Source of the DNA: Actinokineospora inagensis DSM 44258
GTDB lineage: Bacteria; Actinomycetota; Actinomycetes; Mycobacteriales; Pseudonocardiaceae
Assembly (NCBI RefSeq): GCF_000482865.1
Contig: NZ_KI519516.1
Coordinates: 54,564 to 118,563 of the forward strand
DNA: 64,000 nucleotides
Direction: 5' to 3'
Of the stretch, positions 16,007-24,069 are shown one piece after another (within the stretch, counting starts at the first letter, position 1; each line of letters starts with the position of its first letter). The translations under genes and the position numbers were made by a program. The notes beneath the pieces were generated by a model. The model saw only the letters and a program-made list of their open reading frames with translations. It did no database searches and had not been told where the DNA came from.

Positions 16007-18568
16007 ATGTCCGACCACTTGCAACAGCCCATGCCAGCCGGGAAGGTGCGGGTCCCCAGCACCAGCGCGACCGGACCGTGGCGGGACCGCCAGATCGCCA
16101 CCCTGGAGCGGGGGGTGCTGGCCGGGGGCACACCGCCGCCGGTGACCGTGGTGCACGGCCCCGCCGGGTCGGGCAAGACGGCGGCGCTGGCCGCGTGGGC
16201 GGGGGCGACCGCCGCGCCGGTGCGGTGGGCGACCGTCGACCAGCACGACAACGACCCGGACCGGCTGGTGGCGACCCTGCACGCCGCTCTCGGCGTCGCG
16301 GCGCCACGTCCCGAAGCGGACCCGGCCGCCGAACTGGTCCGCACCGTGGAAGCGTTGCCGCACCGCACGTGCCTGGTCCTCGACGACACGCACGAGCTGC
16401 GTGACCCGGCCGTGCTGCACGTGTTGGGCACGCTGATCCGGCACACCCCGGACAACCTGCGGCTGGTGCTCGCCGGGCGCACTCCCCCGGTCCACCTGTC
16501 CCGGTTGATCCTGGAGGGCAGGCTGCACGAGGTCGACGGCTCGGACCTGGCGCTCACCACGTCGGAGGCGCGGACGCTGCTCGACGACTTGGGCGCCGAG
16601 CACGTCGAACCGCTGCTGGAGCGCACCCAGGGCTGGATCGCGGGCACCCGGCTCGCCGCGCAGTGGTTGGCCGGGCAGCCCGCGGATTCCCGTGACCTGT
16701 CCGGGTTCCCGGCGGAGGACCCGCTGGCCACCGACTACATCGCCGAGGAGGTGCTCGGCGCGCACCCGCCGCACACCCGCCAGTTCCTGTTGTCCACCAG
16801 CGTGTGCGACCGGGTCAGCATCGACCTGGCGACGGCGTTGTCCGGCCTGCGGCACGCCGGGACGGTGCTGCACGGTTTGGTGCGCGCCAACTCCATGGTC
16901 GTCCGGTGCGACGACGGGCCCGGCGAGTGGTACCGCTACCACCCGCTGCTGCGCGACCACCTGCGCGCCGAGCTGGCCAGGACCAGGCCGGGCGCGCCAC
17001 AACGGCTGCACCGGGCGGCCGCGCGCTGGTTCCGCGACGAAGGTGACCTGGCGACCGCGTTGGAGCACGCGGAATCGGCGCAGGACGAGGAGTTGATCGC
17101 CGAACTGGTCGAGGTCTACGGGGTTCGGGCGGTCACCCGCGGCCAAGGGCACCGGTTGAGCGCCGCGGTGGCGACGCTGCCGGAGACCCGGTTGTCCAGT
17201 CCGTTGTTCGCCGTTACCGCCGCTCTTGCCGCGTTGGAGCTACCGGATGTCGCCGCCGCGGAAGGGTTCCTCGCGCGGGTGGACGACAAGGACAGAGGAC
17301 CCTGGCCTGATCGCGTCCGGTCGTTGTACGAGACTGTCCTACTGCGGCGAGCCCAATTGGGCGCGGTAGCCGTTCCGCCGCAAGGTAGAGCGATCCCGAC
17401 CGGTGACGCGTATGTGGACGTCTTGGCACGTCAGGCCCGCGGGACCGCGGCGTTGTGGTCAGGTGACCTGGAGACGGCGGAATCCGAACTGAGCCGGGTC
17501 GTACAGACGTGCCTACGGGAAGGGCTGCCGTGGCTGGCCATGCGCACGAAGGCGCATTTCGCCGTCTCAGCCGCGTTGCGATCGGACCTACCGGAGATGG
17601 AACGGCGCGCGCGACGAGCACTACACCTGGCTACCGCCCACGGTTGGGAGCGGACGTGGCCGTGCTCGATCGTCTACGTGCTGCTCAGCGCTTACGCCTA
17701 TCAGCAAGGTAAAACCGAGGAGGCCAAGAAGTTCATCAACCTCGCAACGGAGACGGCGCCCTCTCACCAAGAACCGACTGTCACCCTGGCTTCGCACTGC
17801 CTGGCCGCCTTTGTGGAGTTCGACGACGCGGCCGACCCGCACGCCGTAGTGCGAACGGCGGTGCAACAGTGGCATCGCATTGGCGGACGCCGACTCTGCC
17901 CGCAGTTGGTGGCGTTGCTGCTACCGACGTTGGTACGGCTAACGCTGCGGGTGGGTGAACCCGGCCGCGCGGTCGAGTTGGTCGACAGCGCCCAGACCGC
18001 GATCGATGGCCACGCCGAGTCCGCGCTGCTCCAAGCCCTCCTGCACGCACACCACGGCCGGGTCAGCCACGCTCGCAAACTCCTCGCCCCCGTGCTGGTC
18101 GGGAAGGTGCCCGCGCTGACGCCCACCACCCGGATCGACGCGTGGCTGCTGGAGGCCACCCTGGTCGACCGGTCCGAGAACCCGAACCGGGCGCACGAGG
18201 CCGTCGCGCAGGCCCTGCACGCCGCCGAGCCGATCCACGCGGTGCGCCCGTTCCTCACCACTCGCCGGTCCGTGCGCGACATCCTCGCCGAGGGCGCGGG
18301 CCGGTTCGGCCGGTTGGACCGGTTCGCCGTGCGCACCCTCTCCGTGCTGCCCGTCGACACCGCCACCGCGACCGCCGACCCGCTGACCGGCCGCGAGCTC
18401 GAACTGCTGCTGGAACTGCCGTCGATGCGCACGGTCGACGAGATCGCCGAGTCGATGTTCGTCTCGGCGAACACGGTCAAAACGCACCTGCGTGGCATCT
18501 ACCGCAAGCTCGGCGTCCGGCAGCGCCGCGACGCCGTGGTCGCCGCCCGTCGCCAGGGCCTGCTCTGA
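16007..18568 (+). CDS. MalT/LAL-type LuxR-family transcriptional regulator
   Basis: This is an 853-aa STAND-class regulator. Walker A is GPAGSGKT at residues 51-58 and a Walker-B-like LVLDDTHEL lies near 125. A winged-helix and helical-repeat (TPR-like) middle region follows, and a C-terminal LuxR helix-turn-helix is at about 790-853 (LTGRELELLLELPSM, then SANTVKTHLRGIYRKLGV). Such proteins bind ATP and an inducer and oligomerise to activate transcription. The length is typical for the family. No biosynthetic cluster is adjacent, so its regulon is unclear. Confidence 0.92.
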   Translation: MSDHLQQPMPAGKVRVPSTSATGPWRDRQIATLERGVLAGGTPPPVTVVHGPAGSGKTAALAAWAGATAAPVRWATVDQHDNDPDRLVATLHAALGVAAPRPEADPAAELVRTVEALPHRTCLVLDDTHELRDPAVLHVLGTLIRHTPDNLRLVLAGRTPPVHLSRLILEGRLHEVDGSDLALTTSEARTLLDDLGAEHVEPLLERTQGWIAGTRLAAQWLAGQPADSRDLSGFPAEDPLATDYIAEEVLGAHPPHTRQFLLSTSVCDRVSIDLATALSGLRHAGTVLHGLVRANSMVVRCDDGPGEWYRYHPLLRDHLRAELARTRPGAPQRLHRAAARWFRDEGDLATALEHAESAQDEELIAELVEVYGVRAVTRGQGHRLSAAVATLPETRLSSPLFAVTAALAALELPDVAAAEGFLARVDDKDRGPWPDRVRSLYETVLLRRAQLGAVAVPPQGRAIPTGDAYVDVLARQARGTAALWSGDLETAESELSRVVQTCLREGLPWLAMRTKAHFAVSAALRSDLPEMERRARRALHLATAHGWERTWPCSIVYVLLSAYAYQQGKTEEAKKFINLATETAPSHQEPTVTLASHCLAAFVEFDDAADPHAVVRTAVQQWHRIGGRRLCPQLVALLLPTLVRLTLRVGEPGRAVELVDSAQTAIDGHAESALLQALLHAHHGRVSHARKLLAPVLVGKVPALTPTTRIDAWLLEATLVDRSENPNRAHEAVAQALHAAEPIHAVRPFLTTRRSVRDILAEGAGRFGRLDRFAVRTLSVLPVDTATATADPLTGRELELLLELPSMRTVDEIAESMFVSANTVKTHLRGIYRKLGVRQRRDAVVAARRQGLL

Positions 18569-18609
18569 AACCGGAGGTCGGTCATGCGCTCCCAGTGGAC
18601 GGCCCGCCG

Positions 18610-18789
18610 GTGAACCGCCGGTCCCGGGCGAAGACGCTGATGACGGTGTTGTTCGTGCTCGTGCTGCTGGCCGCGCACAAGCGGTCGGCGCAACCGCAGG
18701 ACCCGCCTGACCCGGTGGTGACCGCCGTGCTGACGGTGTTCGAGATCCCGGGCCTGTGGGACCTGGGCGGGCGGCTGCTGTCCCGCTGA
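18610..18789 (+). CDS. Small membrane protein (59 aa) preceded by a 9-codon leader
   Basis: A GTG at 18610 opens a 59-aa frame with one hydrophobic segment (TLMTVLFVLVLLAA) and an Arg-rich start. A separate 9-codon reading frame (ATG at 18584, behind a GGAGGT site at 18572) ends in a TGA that overlaps this GTG, which suggests translational coupling or a leader peptide. Related in style to the 57-aa protein before the LuxR gene, so two tiny membrane proteins flank that regulator. No family recognised. Confidence 0.5.
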   Translation: MNRRSRAKTLMTVLFVLVLLAAHKRSAQPQDPPDPVVTAVLTVFEIPGLWDLGGRLLSR

Positions 18790-18814
18790 GCACCCCCGGC
18801 CCCATTCGCGGCCA

Positions 18815-18844
18815 CGCCGTCCATCCTGGTCCCGCTGGACGGCG
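18815..18844. terminator. Hairpin downstream of the small membrane protein gene
   Basis: CGCCGTCCA (18815-18823) pairs with TGGACGGCG (18836-18844) across 12 nt. No T tract; likely 3' end of the LuxR/small-protein transcription unit. Confidence 0.45.
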
Positions 18845-19010
18845 GCGCCGCGACCGGGCCGCCCCTGGCGAAGATCAACAGAGCTGAGCAGCCCCCGTTT
18901 TCCAGCCTAGGAGGGAGGACCGACGGTGCAGGCCTGACGCGGGACAGGCTGTCACCCGGTCCGCTCCAGGCGGAGCAGGCGACCGATCGGAGGGCGGGGG
19001 TCACATCAGC

Positions 19011-19046
19011 TTGATAAATCAGATTTAATAAGCCTACTGTAACTAC
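19011..19046 (+). promoter_or_regulatory. Promoter of the MarR operon, probably leaderless
   Basis: TTGATA (19011-19016) and TACTGT (19035-19040) are 18 bp apart in a distinctly AT-rich patch. The predicted start point coincides with the ATG at 19047, and no ribosome site precedes that ATG. The AT-rich spacer (AAATCAGATTTAATAAG) is a plausible MarR operator. Confidence 0.65.
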
Positions 19047-19484
19047 ATGGCGGACGACGAGGTGGCCGCGCGGGTGGCGGCGGAGCTGAAAGTCGCGGTG
19101 GGCCGGATCGCGCGGCGGTTGCGGCAGGCGCACGCCGTGGGCGAGTCGACGTTGTCCGAGGTGTCGGTGCTGGCCAGGTTGGACCGGGAAGGGCCCGCAG
19201 CGCCGGGGGTGCTGGCGGACAACGAGCGGGTCCGGCCGCAGGCCATGGCGACGACGCTGGCCGGGTTGGAGCAGCGGGGCCTGGTCACCCGGGCGCCGGA
19301 CCCGGCGGACGGGCGGCGGGTCGTGATGACGCTGACCGACGCGGGTCGCGCGGTGGTGCTGGACCGGCGGTCGGCGAGCGTCCAGCGGTTGGCGCGGGCC
19401 ATCGAGGCCGGGTTCACCGCCGCCGAGCGGGACCGGCTGGCGGCGGCGCTCCCCCTGCTCGACCGGTTGGCCGACCGGCTGTGA
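19047..19484 (+). CDS. MarR-family transcriptional regulator
   Basis: The 145-aa protein has the MarR winged helix: recognition region VRPQAMATTLAGLEQRGLV and wing TRAPDPADGRRVVMTLTDAG. It is translated from an ATG that coincides with the predicted transcription start. Its stop overlaps the GTG of the efflux gene, so regulator and pump are co-translated; the usual logic is repression of this operon, relieved by a substrate of the pump. Confidence 0.92.
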   Translation: MADDEVAARVAAELKVAVGRIARRLRQAHAVGESTLSEVSVLARLDREGPAAPGVLADNERVRPQAMATTLAGLEQRGLVTRAPDPADGRRVVMTLTDAGRAVVLDRRSASVQRLARAIEAGFTAAERDRLAAALPLLDRLADRL

Positions 19485-21175
19485 CCGCGACCGTCGAGGC
19501 GACCCCCGAGCGGTACAAGTGGATCGCGCTGTCCAACACGACGCTCGGCGTGCTGATCGCCTCGGTGGACGGGTCGATCGTGATCATCTCGATGCCCGCG
19601 ATCTTCCGCGGCATCGGCCTCGACCCGCTGGCGCCGGGCAACATCGGCTACCTGCTCTGGATGATCCTGGGTTACCTGCTCGTGTCGGCGGTGCTGGTGG
19701 TGGCGCTGGGCCGGTTGGGTGACATGTTCGGCCGGGTCCGGATGTACAACGCCGGGTTCGCGGTGTTCGCGGTCGCGTCGCTGGCGTTGTCCCTGGATCC
19801 GATGACCGGCAGCGGAGGCGCGCTGTGGCTGATCGGTTGGCGGGTGGTGCAGGCGTTCGGCGGCGCGACACTGACCGGCAACTCGGCGGCGATCCTGACC
19901 GACGCGTTCCCGGCCCGGCAGCGCGGGATGGCGCTGGGCGTCAACCAGATCACCGCGCTGGCGGGCCAGTTCCTCGGGCTGCTCGCGGGCGGGCTGCTGG
20001 CCACGATCGACTGGCGCGCGGTGTTCTGGGTGAGCGTCCCGATCGGCGTGGTCGGCACCATCTGGTCGTACCGCAGCCTGCGCGAGGTCGGGGAGCGCCG
20101 CCCGGCCCGGATCGACTGGGTCGGCACGCTGGCCTTCACCACGGGCACCGGTGTGGTCCTCGCCGCGATCACCTACGGCATCCAGCCCTACGGCGGCCAC
20201 GCGACCGGCTGGACCAACCCGGTCGTCCTCGGCGGCCTCGCCGGTGGTGTGCTGCTGCTGGTCGCCTTCTGCGTCGCCGAGACCCGGGTCGCGCACCCGA
20301 TGTTCCGGCTCGGGCTGTTCCGGATCCGCGCGTTCGCCGCGGGCAACCTGGCCGCGCTGCTGACCGCCGTCGCCCGGGGCGGCATGCAGTTCATGTTGAT
20401 CATCTGGTTGCAGGGGATCTGGCTGCCGCTGCACGGGTACGACTACGAGCGGACCCCGCTGTGGGCCGGGGTCTACCTGCTCCCGCTGACCGCCGGGTTC
20501 CTGATCGCCGGGCCGGTGTCCGGGTTCCTGTCCGACCGGTTCGGCGCGCGGTTGTTCGCCACCGGTGGACTCACACTGGTCGCGCTGGCGTTCCTCGGCC
20601 TGCTCGCGTTGCCGGTCGACTTCTCCTACCCCGAGTTCGCGCTGCTGTTGTTGCTGTCCGGGATCGGGCAGGGCATGTTCTCGGCGCCGAACACGTCCGC
20701 GATCATGGGCAGCGTGCCGCCGTCGGAGCGCGGGGTGGCCTCGGGGATGCGGTCGACGTTCCAGAACTCGGGCACGTCGCTGTCGATCGGGGTGTTCTTC
20801 TCGCTGATGGTCGCGGGACTGGCGGGCAGCCTCCCGCGCACGCTGACCGACGGCCTCACCGCCCAGGGCGTCCCCGCGGCCACCGCCGCGCACGTCGCCT
20901 CGCTGCCGCCGGTCAGCACGCTGTTCGCGGCATTCCTCGGCAACAACCCGATCCAGCACCTGCTCGCGGGCAGCGGCGTCCTGGACACCTTGCCCGCGCA
21001 CAACGTCGCCGTGCTGACCGGGACGACCTTCTTCCCCGGGCTGGTGTCCGAACCGGTCCACACCGGACTGATCACCGTGTTCGGCGCGGCCGCGGTGCTG
21101 ACGGTCCTGGCCGCCGTGGCGTCCGCGCTGCGCGGCCGCCACCACCCCGAGGCCGCGCCGACCGAGAGGAACTGA
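19481..21175 (+). CDS. MFS drug-efflux transporter, DHA2 (EmrB/QacA) type
   Basis: The 564-aa protein has about 14 membrane segments. Motif A reads LGRLGDMFGRVRMY between TM2 and TM3, and DHA2 features include WRVVQAFGGATLTGNSAAIL and the TM5-type segment GQFLGLLAGGLLAT. It is predicted to export toxic compounds by proton antiport. It lies between its MarR regulator (4-bp overlap) and an isochorismatase-like gene 7 bp downstream, forming one operon. Confidence 0.92.
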   Translation: MTATVEATPERYKWIALSNTTLGVLIASVDGSIVIISMPAIFRGIGLDPLAPGNIGYLLWMILGYLLVSAVLVVALGRLGDMFGRVRMYNAGFAVFAVASLALSLDPMTGSGGALWLIGWRVVQAFGGATLTGNSAAILTDAFPARQRGMALGVNQITALAGQFLGLLAGGLLATIDWRAVFWVSVPIGVVGTIWSYRSLREVGERRPARIDWVGTLAFTTGTGVVLAAITYGIQPYGGHATGWTNPVVLGGLAGGVLLLVAFCVAETRVAHPMFRLGLFRIRAFAAGNLAALLTAVARGGMQFMLIIWLQGIWLPLHGYDYERTPLWAGVYLLPLTAGFLIAGPVSGFLSDRFGARLFATGGLTLVALAFLGLLALPVDFSYPEFALLLLLSGIGQGMFSAPNTSAIMGSVPPSERGVASGMRSTFQNSGTSLSIGVFFSLMVAGLAGSLPRTLTDGLTAQGVPAATAAHVASLPPVSTLFAAFLGNNPIQHLLAGSGVLDTLPAHNVAVLTGTTFFPGLVSEPVHTGLITVFGAAAVLTVLAAVASALRGRHHPEAAPTERN

Positions 21176-21182
21176 CCGACTC

Positions 21183-21731
21183 ATGGCCGACACCGCGTTG
21201 CTGGTGATGGACGTCCAGAACGCCATCGTCAACCGGTTCTCCACCGACACCGACTACCTGCCCCGGGTGCGCCGCGGCATCGACGCCGCCCGCGCCGCGG
21301 GCCTGCCGGTGTTCTTCGTCCGGGTCGGCTTCCGCCCCGGCTTCCCCGAGGTCAGCCCGAACAACGCCTCGTTCTCGGCGATCCGCGACCGGGGCGGGTT
21401 CAGCGCGGCGGACATCGAGATCCACCCGGCGCTGGGCGCGGGCGCCGACGACGTGATCGTCACCAAGCGCCGCATCAGCGCGTTCACGGGCAGCGACCTC
21501 GGCGTCCTGCTCCGCGCCCACGACATCCGTCACCTGGTGCTCGCGGGCATCTCGACCAGCGGGGTGGTCCTGTCCACCCTCCGCGAAGCCGCCGACCTCG
21601 ACTACCGCCTCACCGTCCTGTCCGACGGCTGCCTCGACGCCGACGAGGAAGTCCACCGCGTGCTGCTGACGAAGGTCTTCGCCCGCCAGGCCGCGGTGAC
21701 CACCGTCGACGAGTGGGTCGCAGGGCTTTGA
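21183..21731 (+). CDS. Isochorismatase-like hydrolase without the nucleophilic cysteine
   Basis: The 182-aa protein has the family's first Asp (LLVMDVQNAIV) and the Lys region (VIVTKRRISAFTGS). At the place of the catalytic Cys (TxxC) it reads LAGISTSGVVLST, with valine there. Many actinobacterial homologues share this sequence; some true isochorismatases also lack the Cys, so it may be a cysteine-independent hydrolase. It is third in the MarR/efflux operon and could modify the pump's substrate. Confidence 0.8.
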   Translation: MADTALLVMDVQNAIVNRFSTDTDYLPRVRRGIDAARAAGLPVFFVRVGFRPGFPEVSPNNASFSAIRDRGGFSAADIEIHPALGAGADDVIVTKRRISAFTGSDLGVLLRAHDIRHLVLAGISTSGVVLSTLREAADLDYRLTVLSDGCLDADEEVHRVLLTKVFARQAAVTTVDEWVAGL

Positions 21732-21749
21732 GCGGCACCGGCTGCCGGT

Positions 21750-22544
21750 CTAGCGGTTGCGTTCGTTGAGCAGAGCTTCAAGCTGTTGCTCGGCCCAGAG
21801 GTCCTCTGCGACCTCCGACTCGGTGGAGCCGATGCCGATCGCGAGCAGGGTGAGGGCGGTGACGACACCCAAGACCATGGCGAGGGGGCCGAAGAACGCG
21901 TAGGCGTCGAGGCCGGTGGAGAGGGTCGGGGTGGGGTCGAGGCCGCTGACGAGCATCGCGGCCATGCCGGTGTAGTGCATGCCGGTGACGGCGACACCCA
22001 TGATCAGCGCGGCGGCGGCGGTCGCTGCGACGCCGCGGACGTTCAGGGTCGCCCAGAGGGCGGCTGTCGCGGCGACCACGGCGATCACGACGGACAGGAC
22101 GACCAGGGTGACGTTGTAGGCGACGTTGGCGCTCATCTGGATGGCGGAAATGCCGAGGTAGTGCATCGACGCGACGCCGAGACCGGTGACCGTGCCCGCG
22201 GCGGCCAGCCGGAGACGGGTGGCTTTGCCCCTGGACACCGCCACAAGCCCGATGGCGACGATCCCGATGGCGACGACGAGGCTGAGGATGGTGCGGGTCA
22301 GGTCGTAGCGGATGACGGCCCCGTCAACGGCGAAACCGAGCATGGCGACGAAGTGCATGACCCAGATACCGGTACCGCCGATGGAGACGGCGCCGAGAGC
22401 GAGCCACGACCTTCGCGACCAGCCGCGCTGTCTCGCACGAGCGCGCTGGGTGCTGAGCAGGCCGAGGGCGCAGCCGAGACATGACACGAGGTAGGCGAGG
22501 ACCGGGGTGACGGGTCCTGCTGAGAAGTGCTGCACGTGGTCCAT
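21750..22544 (-). CDS. MHYT-domain membrane sensor
   Basis: The hydrophobic protein has seven or eight membrane segments and three MHYT-type motifs, WVMHFVAML, ASMHYLGISA and TGMHYTGMAA, the proposed copper/diatomic-gas-sensing signature. No GGDEF, EAL or kinase domain is attached; a short charged tail (EDLWAEQQLEALLNER) ends it. I placed the start at the ATG at 22544 (264 aa), just before HVQHFSAGPVTPVLAYL; upstream in-frame starts are possible. It converges with the isochorismatase-like gene, 18 bp apart. Confidence 0.85.
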   Translation of the reverse strand: MDHVQHFSAGPVTPVLAYLVSCLGCALGLLSTQRARARQRGWSRRSWLALGAVSIGGTGIWVMHFVAMLGFAVDGAVIRYDLTRTILSLVVAIGIVAIGLVAVSRGKATRLRLAAAGTVTGLGVASMHYLGISAIQMSANVAYNVTLVVLSVVIAVVAATAALWATLNVRGVAATAAAALIMGVAVTGMHYTGMAAMLVSGLDPTPTLSTGLDAYAFFGPLAMVLGVVTALTLLAIGIGSTESEVAEDLWAEQQLEALLNERNR

Positions 22545-22957
22545 GGCCGTCCGATGTCTTGAGGGTTCATCGGATACGACCATGCGGGGTGGGGGTGGAC
22601 CAATTCCGGAGCGTGAGAGATGGGTCATAGGTGGTGTCGCTTGTGGACTGGCTGGACCAGCGGTTATGTGGATTTACCCGTTGCGGTGGGTTGATCTTGT
22701 CGCGGAGAGTGATGGGGTGTGGGGCTGTCGTCTTGGTCCGCGAGGGCGGCGGGGTCTTGGGGTGGGGTCTTGGGGTGGGGTCTTGGGGTGGGAGGCAGAG
22801 TGGCTGGGACTGTCGGTGGGGTTGTCTAGGCTGTGAATTCAGGGGCTCAAGTTCAGGTTGATCATGGTTCTTGAGCGACTGGGCGATCTTGTCGGTGGGC
22901 TTGGTTAGGCTGTGTATTTGGGGGCTTTGTGCTCGGTTGATCTTGGTGTGAGGGGGC
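22545..22957. repeat. G/T-rich intergenic DNA with a 13-bp triple repeat
   Basis: No gene is supported. GGGGTCTTGGGGT is repeated exactly three times at 22751-22789 and has enough G4 runs to form a quadruplex on the plus strand. A second, imperfect direct repeat (about 55 bp, 22812-22866 and 22890-22946, each starting TGTCGGTGGG and ending TTGATC) follows. Confidence 0.65.
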
Positions 22958-23184
22958 ACTGGGCCTCGCTGCGCTCGGGGTTCGGCCTGGTCGCCTGGCG
23001 GCGACGCCGGCCATTGGCGCCAGATAAATGCGAAGTGCCCGTTGTGGTGAAGTTGTTTTGTTTGGGGCCCCTAGCGGCAGCCGCAGGTAAGGCTAAAAGG
23101 CGGGGCCACTGGAAAGCGTGGCCTTACCCGCCAGCCGGCTTAGGCCACCGCTCCCCCCAAACAAAACAACTCCACCACAACGGG
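22958..23184. repeat. Dispersed palindromic element, copy 2
   Basis: The arms 23038-23067 and 23155-23184 match those of copy 1 (12935-13162), with one mismatch between the arms. The nested stems and about 75 bp of preceding sequence are conserved too, although the copies are 10 kb apart. Confidence 0.85.
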
Positions 23185-23361
23185 CAGTTGGGATCGGCGG
23201 GTCCCGAGGCGCGCGGTGCCAGTGTGGGGCTTCGTCGATCAGGGGTGGGTTTTTGGGCGCGCGGTGTGGGTGTGGGGTGGGCTGGCGGCCTTTGTCGATG
23301 TGGGGTGGGTTTCGAGGCGCGCGGGGTTGGGGTGGTGCTTCGTTGATGGGGGGACACTTTT
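23185..23361. repeat. 48/49-bp tandem repeat family, second locus
   Basis: Marker 9-mers at 23231, 23291 and 23339 show the same unit as at 13163-13422, in the same orientation and again directly after the large palindrome. One period is stretched to 60 bp. Confidence 0.7.
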
Positions 23362-23769
23362 CTAGGCGTATTTGGTGGTGAGGTCGGTGAAGAAGGCGGT
23401 GGCCAGGGCCTGGAAGGCGGGTTCTCGGATGGTGATGGGGTCGCCTTCGGTGTAGCCGAGGGTGGAGGTGGTGGGGGTCCACTTCATGCCGGTCACCGTG
23501 AAAACTCCGTCGTTGGTGAGGAGGGAGGTGGCGAGGAAGCGGACTTCGGTGAGGGGGTTGCAGTCTTTCTTCTCCTTTGCCCTGAGGCGGTGGACGAAGC
23601 TCATTTCCAGGGCCAGGAGGAGGTTGTTGAAGAAGACCGGTTCGAACGCGGCCATGGCGTCTGAGTTCGGGGCGGCGGCGTGGACGGCGTGGTAGGTGGT
23701 GATGTGGTTGGCGATTCGGGTGCGGCAGGTGGTGATGTATTCCGGGGTGTAGGCGCTGACGGCGAGCAA
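23362..23769 (-). CDS. Conserved hypothetical actinobacterial protein (about 135 aa)
   Basis: The body matches a family I remember only as hypothetical: it begins YTPEYITTCRTRI, contains AAFEPVFFNNLLLALEMSF VHR with a charged loop after it, then NPLTEVRFLATSLLTNDGVF, and ends with an acidic/aromatic tail. The first codons before AVSAYTPEY are low-complexity Pro/Ala/Arg, so I place the start at the TTG at 23769. There is no signal peptide or membrane segment. Function unknown; its 3' end lies directly against the tandem repeat. Confidence 0.65.
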   Translation of the reverse strand: MLAVSAYTPEYITTCRTRIANHITTYHAVHAAAPNSDAMAAFEPVFFNNLLLALEMSFVHRLRAKEKKDCNPLTEVRFLATSLLTNDGVFTVTGMKWTPTTSTLGYTEGDPITIREPAFQALATAFFTDLTTKYA

Positions 23770-23968
23770 GGGGGCTCCGGGGGCAGGGGAGGGGGCGCGA
23801 GGCTGGCGCCCGCGAAAAGGGGCGAGAGCGGGTAGGGGGAGGGAGGCGGTGTGGGTGGCCACCGGGGGGAGAGAGCCGAGCGCCGGGGTGTCCGGCGGAG
23901 GGGCATCAGGTCATGGTGCCATGTGGGGTGGGTGGGGGCGAGGCGCGCGGGGTGAAGGGGGGTGTGGT

Positions 23969-24051
23969 TTAGACCTTGTCAGGGTCTGGGGTGGCTTCTA
24001 CTATCGGCCGACACGTTGCTCTCCATGAAATAAGGGTTGCGCTTGGCGCAA
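23969..24051 (+). promoter_or_regulatory. Candidate operator region of the sugar ABC operon
   Basis: TTGCGC-TTG-GCGCAA (24037-24051) is a perfect dyad of the kind bound by LacI or ROK regulators. A second dyad, AGACC(N7)GGTCT, lies near 23971. They stand 20-100 bp before the binding-protein gene; no regulator gene is adjacent. Confidence 0.4.
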
Positions 24052-24069
24052 TTCGGACGGGGATGAGAG

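Noticed and set aside
19043..21250. Minus-strand open frame of 735 codons opposite the MarR/MFS genes
   Set aside because: Its translation is Arg/Gln/Asp-rich without domains, while the plus strand encodes clear MarR and MFS proteins.
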